A stretch of DNA of 64,000 bases, taken from the NCBI GenBank assembly GCA_963930775.1, contig OZ005707.1, positions 2,728,001-2,792,000 on the forward strand, written 5' to 3'. Each line of letters opens with the position of its first letter. Position 1 is the stretch's first letter. Position numbers and translations under genes: made by a program. The stretch is from Cliona cf. orientalis (lineage: Eukaryota; Porifera; Demospongiae; Clionaida; Clionaidae). Below, piece by piece: positions 60,466 through 64,000 of this stretch. The notes beneath the pieces were generated by a model. That model searched no databases. It had not been told where the DNA came from and saw only the letters and a list, made by a program, of their open reading frames with translations.

Positions 60466-60571
60466 GGTTATACACCTCGGTTACGGTAGCTATGGTGATT
60501 TATCATACCTCGTGCCCTGCGGGCCCTCGGTATGATAAATCCCATAGCCACCTACACCTCGGTGTGTAACC
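60466..60571. repeat. Palindrome with GGTTATACACC ends
   Basis: The outer arms pair GGTTA[T]ACACCTCGG with CCTCGGTGTGTAACC, and the inner arms pair GATTTATCATACC with GGTATGATAAATC around TGCCCTGCGGGCCC. The region 59,706-60,465 contains TTATCAACCTACAAG repeats near 60,010-60,090 and no gene. Confidence 0.75.
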
Positions 60572-60802
60572 TATACATATCGACCACCAAATGTACCGCG
60601 CGTAGAACTCCCCACCTATAGGTCGTATGATCATGGAACTTGCACCAGCTAAAAGAGTGATCCAAATGGTGCCTGTTTTGACTATACCACCACAACAACA
60701 GTCTTCGAGCAATGCTTCGTGTAGTGGAGGTATCATTTGATCAATTATCGACCATGCGTACATATTATCGACTTTACATAATACCGTAGTTTTAATTGCG
60801 AG

Positions 60803-61253
60803 TACCGTAGAGCAGGTAATTTTCGTTTTCGTGGAAACACCGAAAAGGCCCCCAAAATTAATTTCCGTGGTTTTAAATTTCGTGGCAGCAATCAGTTCAG
60901 GGGCGTGGCACCCGGCACAAGTGATGATGTAATCGATACACACGCTCACTCGATCTCGCTCACGATCTTCTTTGTTACTACTACAAAGACTTGGATAAAT
61001 AGCATGAGATAGAAGAATATTAGTGCCTAAGACGCTATCAGGTGGATGACAGTGGCTACAGTCACTTGCAAACACTAGGGATGTTTATAATAGCTTCGCT
61101 GCCACGATGTTTATGCCCATGCCTATCATCACGGACTCATATCACCGATACTGTAGGCATTAATTTTCGTGGGTGGAAAATTTTCGTGACTGCCAAGTCA
61201 ACCACGAAAATAACGAAAATTAGCACCCCACGAAAATTATACGCCATACGGTA
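60803..61253. mobile_element. MITE (family B) with TACC..GGTA ends
   Basis: TACCGTAGAGCAGGTAATTT at the left and ACGAAAATTATACGCCATAC plus GGTA at the right. Interior shared with 14640-15019 (GTGATGATGTAATC, CTCGCTCACGAT blocks). Confidence 0.7.
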
Positions 61254-62341
61254 TCTATTAATTGCGAATTGCAAGTTTTTGTACGTTTCGCAATTAATAG
61301 ATTCGCAAACATAAACGTGCACGTATACTACAGTACCGTACGGGGTCGTCCATCACAATTATTAGATTCGCAATTCGGCCTGACTTGACTAGAGCGTAAT
61401 CATTAAACTACGCAACTAAAACCCATCCTACGGTATGCTATATATACATCATTTATCAACCTCTGAGATGATCTTCGCATTATTTCACGGTGTAGAAAAT
61501 AAATTATACTTCTACGGTCTATCCCACTGTGTCCTTTCATCAGATGATGCATTTGCTTGACCCCATAGACAACGCCCACACATTGTACACCAACAAGGGT
61601 GACCACACATAATATTGTTATGCCTACTGTGAGGGCTATAACAGACAGTCAATTATCCATACCCTCAAATATCCAAACTCTGGAGCCAAGTAAAAATACT
61701 GCTCAAATTACAGAAACAGGATACATTGTGGATTACGTGCTCCTGACTATGGCAGAGTGCACACAGACTCACAGTGGTTTTGACAAGAGTATTGATTTTG
61801 ATAATAAAGCTACCATCGAAGATGCTAGCTACTGGTTTGAGACTGGGTGAAAATGAATCTACATGCACCATGCTGGTGATTCTTTTACAGTTACTAAAGA
61901 AGCATACATGTAAATGCCATTGTGCTTGTGCAACCAACACATTATGACATACAAATTTCTGCCTATGATAAAAACAGAACTAGAGCTCTGTAGAGAGCAC
62001 ATAACCAGCTTGCGTTGCATGTGCATCCTGCTGTTGCTTGAGTACTTTAAACAAATCCTCTCACTCTATACCGAGCATGAGATCCATAACTAATGACCAC
62101 CAATAACTGAGCAGAAAGCACAATGTCATGGTCAGGGTTGATGGGCGCACAGGGTATGTACTCTACAGACAAGAACTTTAGTTGTGAACAAGCAGTGCTC
62201 CTGTTACCCAACTCTAATCCACAGAGAAACGTCTCTTTATAACATATTCCCTCATTCTCGAATTTGTTGATTTTGTGTTGTGTGCAACATTGCTAGGCTG
62301 GGAATGGGTTTGCAGTCTAGACCACCCTGAGAGGCACAAGG
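61254..62341. other. NLR2 intron DNA
   Basis: No gene is supported. An 83-codon frame at 61599-61850 has no recognised domain. About 62,150-62,340 matches 36,860-37,080 in the NLR1 intron. Confidence 0.45.
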
Positions 62342-62797
62342 TACCATAGGATTGGTATGTTATGCGGTATTTTTAGTTATGCGATTATGCGAATTTAGCG
62401 AAATCACAAAATAAACATGCGCATTACTTACATTGCGCAATAGGGCGGCCGACCGAGGCGCACGCCACGTACACGTGGTCATATTGCACGCGCAATCGAT
62501 CTGCTAGTAAGCGCTCAGTCTGTTTGGCCGAACGGTATAATAGTTTGAGTCTTGAAAGAGCCAGAGAGAAGTACGCTTCTAATATTTACAGACTACTGGT
62601 GAGTATTTTCAGCGTTAATCACCTCTACTAAGGGCTGATAGCTCTTTCCTCTACTAGAGTGGATAGTCTCGTGCCTAGGCCCCACCCTCGAGGGTGGAGT
62701 CTGGCTCATGGTATTATCGCATAATAAAAATCACATAAAACTTTTAACTAGGAAATCGCATAAATTTAACTCTGCATAACATACCAATCCTACGGTA
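62342..62797. mobile_element. TA-bounded element with 20-bp inverted ends
   Basis: TACCATAGGATTGGTATGTT at the left and the inverted AACATACCAATCCTACGGTA at the right, with inward TATGCG/CGCATA repeats. About 456 bp, non-coding. Confidence 0.7.
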
Positions 62798-62804
62798 TGT
62801 GATT

Positions 62805-63126
62805 AGTCTCGTGCCCAGCCCCTCCTACGCAAAAAGGGAGAAAGGGTCTGGTGAAAAGGGTCGCACTACCATGTCCCCACGTTGAAAATCGTACGTGGCC
62901 AATCAGATTGCAGTAGCGTAGTCACATGACTATTGGAATGCAATCATCTATTGCACGCATGCGCCCGACCTACAGCTATATATAGCTATGCGCGCGCACG
63001 GTATGGTTTATTTCTTATTTAACGCACACCAAAACGCCAATTATTGCATTCCAGAGGGACACAGTAGTGCGACCCTTTTCACCAGACCCTTTCTCCCTTT
63101 TTGCGTAGGAGGGGCTGGGCACGAGA
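62805..63126. mobile_element. MITE with AGGGTCTGG-type ends, 62-bp arms
   Basis: AGTCTCGTGCCCAGCCCCTC and AGAAAGGGTCTGGTGAAAAG at the left are exactly inverted at the right. It is the best preserved member of the family also seen at 7283-7795, 15,766 and 18641-18932. Confidence 0.85.
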
Positions 63127-63945
63127 TTTCTAAAATATCGCTTTCGGCCACCAGAGCAACACAGGCCAGCCTTTGCAGTTTGTCAACTGTTGATCAGATT
63201 GCTAACATGCTGCCAAGTGTATAAAGCCATGTAATGCTTCGTCTTGCCTAAGTGTATGTATCCCATTTCAAAAATTGTGTGCCTCCCTTAAAGCTCACAC
63301 TCCACTGTCACAGTTGTGGCCCCCATTTCATTACTACTCACAGATTGGCTGACAATCGGCCCACTCTTTGAATATGTCAAACTGAGAACCTAACTAAAAT
63401 TTGGACTTACTGTGTGGGCGTACTATTGCGTCCGTGGAATTATTCCCACATACGCTGCAGTCCCTTTGTCAGCTCCTTCACAAACACAGGAGATGTCAAA
63501 AATTGATTGCTATCCAATACTAAACTTTCAGACTCCTACTCTTAATTAACTAGCGCCTCGCCAGAGACGGCCAAACAGATCTACAGAACGTAAGGATTTT
63601 AGCACTGTTCTGACTCGTATTGAGACAATATCGTGTGGATCCAGTATCCTCAGCTAGCTCACCGCATCCTTAATTAATCAATTATTATTGGCTTGTGCGC
63701 GCTGAGCGAGGAAATTCCTGCACTCACGTGCGTCCCTAGTTAGAATCTGTCATTACTGGAAGAACTCCGAATGACAATGATCACTTGTTTGCATGCAAGT
63801 CAGAGAGTTGCCCCACCTACATGATTATGACTTGCAACCATGCGTGATAACTATAAAGCCTCATGGATGCATTTTAATAGCTCAGACTGTACATAGATAG
63901 TTATGAAACATAATTTTATAGCAATACTATGTGGTAGCAACTTAC
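63127..63945. repeat. NLR2 intron with a dispersed repeat
   Basis: 63,525-63,740 matches 15950-16240. A block near 63,775-63,825 (TTGCATGCAAGT, GAGTTGCCCCACCTACAT) matches 37,545-37,590 in the NLR1 intron. No gene seen. Confidence 0.55.
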
Positions 63946-64000
63946 CTAGGTTCGTGCATATTGACTGGGCAATGTCTTTCTTATCAATGTCCACCAGTGC

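Larger units (their letters stand above)
53996..64000 (-). pseudogene. NLR2: rearranged and frameshifted paralogue of NLR1, runs off the right edge
   Basis: Parts on the minus strand: the end of a DEATH-domain exon at 64000-63946 (VDIDKKDIAQSIC, donor at 63945), then the linker and first CARD-like unit (58506-57850), the second FN3 half plus first half of CARD-like 2 (57849-57433), and CARD-like 2 second half, NACHT and LRRs (about 56459-53996). The first FN3 half and the helical domain lie between them but on the plus strand (about 56460-57432). Frameshifts: near 58,085-58,115, and a 2-bp insertion (TA) near 56,303 after YKQYLNY. NACHT to LRR stays open as a 737-codon frame with GAPGCGKS and DGWDELP intact, so a shorter NACHT-LRR product from a start at 56209 is possible. 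Exon junction phases equal those of NLR1. Confidence 0.85.

Noticed and set aside
60503..61075. 190-codon minus-strand frame
   Set aside because: It crosses a palindrome and half of a MITE; the sequence has no domain features.
61599..61850. 83-codon plus-strand frame in the NLR2 intron
   Set aside because: No splice partners or family match; kept only as a note in the intron entry.

Overview
The window is animal nuclear DNA: spliced genes with short GT..AG introns (many of 50-110 bp), an AT-rich background, dense miniature transposons, and NACHT-LRR innate immune receptor genes carrying DEATH and CARD-like domains. The gene set and receptor style suggest a sponge, probably a demosponge; that is an inference, not a proof. 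All gene models below were spliced by hand, and where a total length is given the exon phases join in frame.

Left part (1-22,304), compact housekeeping genes. An SPPL2-type intramembrane protease runs off the left edge on the minus strand. A 9.8-kb DNA transposon (1,600-11,368) with 125-bp inverted termini follows. It holds an intact 18-exon KDZ transposase (about 1,001 aa), a small third gene, and a convergent 7-exon gene for a homeodomain-like plus HMG-box protein (431 aa). It lies between the first exon of SPPL2 and the first recognised exon of PRPF3, a U4/U6 snRNP protein that here has no visible PWI domain. PRPF3 is tail-to-tail with dUTPase (DUT). DUT is head-to-head with ENOSF1, and their start codons are 171 bp apart.

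Right part (22,960-64,000), an immune receptor locus in tandem duplication. NLR1 (29,694-43,219, minus) encodes DEATH, CARD-like, helical, FN3, CARD-like, NACHT and LRR regions in 1,629 aa. It is divergent from a CCDC138-like gene (43,493-48,715, plus), of which only the 5' and middle exons are visible. A second copy, NLR2 (53,996 to beyond 64,000, minus), is broken by two frameshifts and by a rearrangement that placed one segment of about 1 kb in inverted orientation. Flanking and intron sequences of the two copies also match, so the duplicated unit is about 21-27 kb.

Introns and gaps are filled with terminal-inverted-repeat elements, long palindromes, tandem repeats, a 37-bp minisatellite and dispersed repeats, some carrying short conserved open frames. 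No tRNA, rRNA or CRISPR array was recognised.
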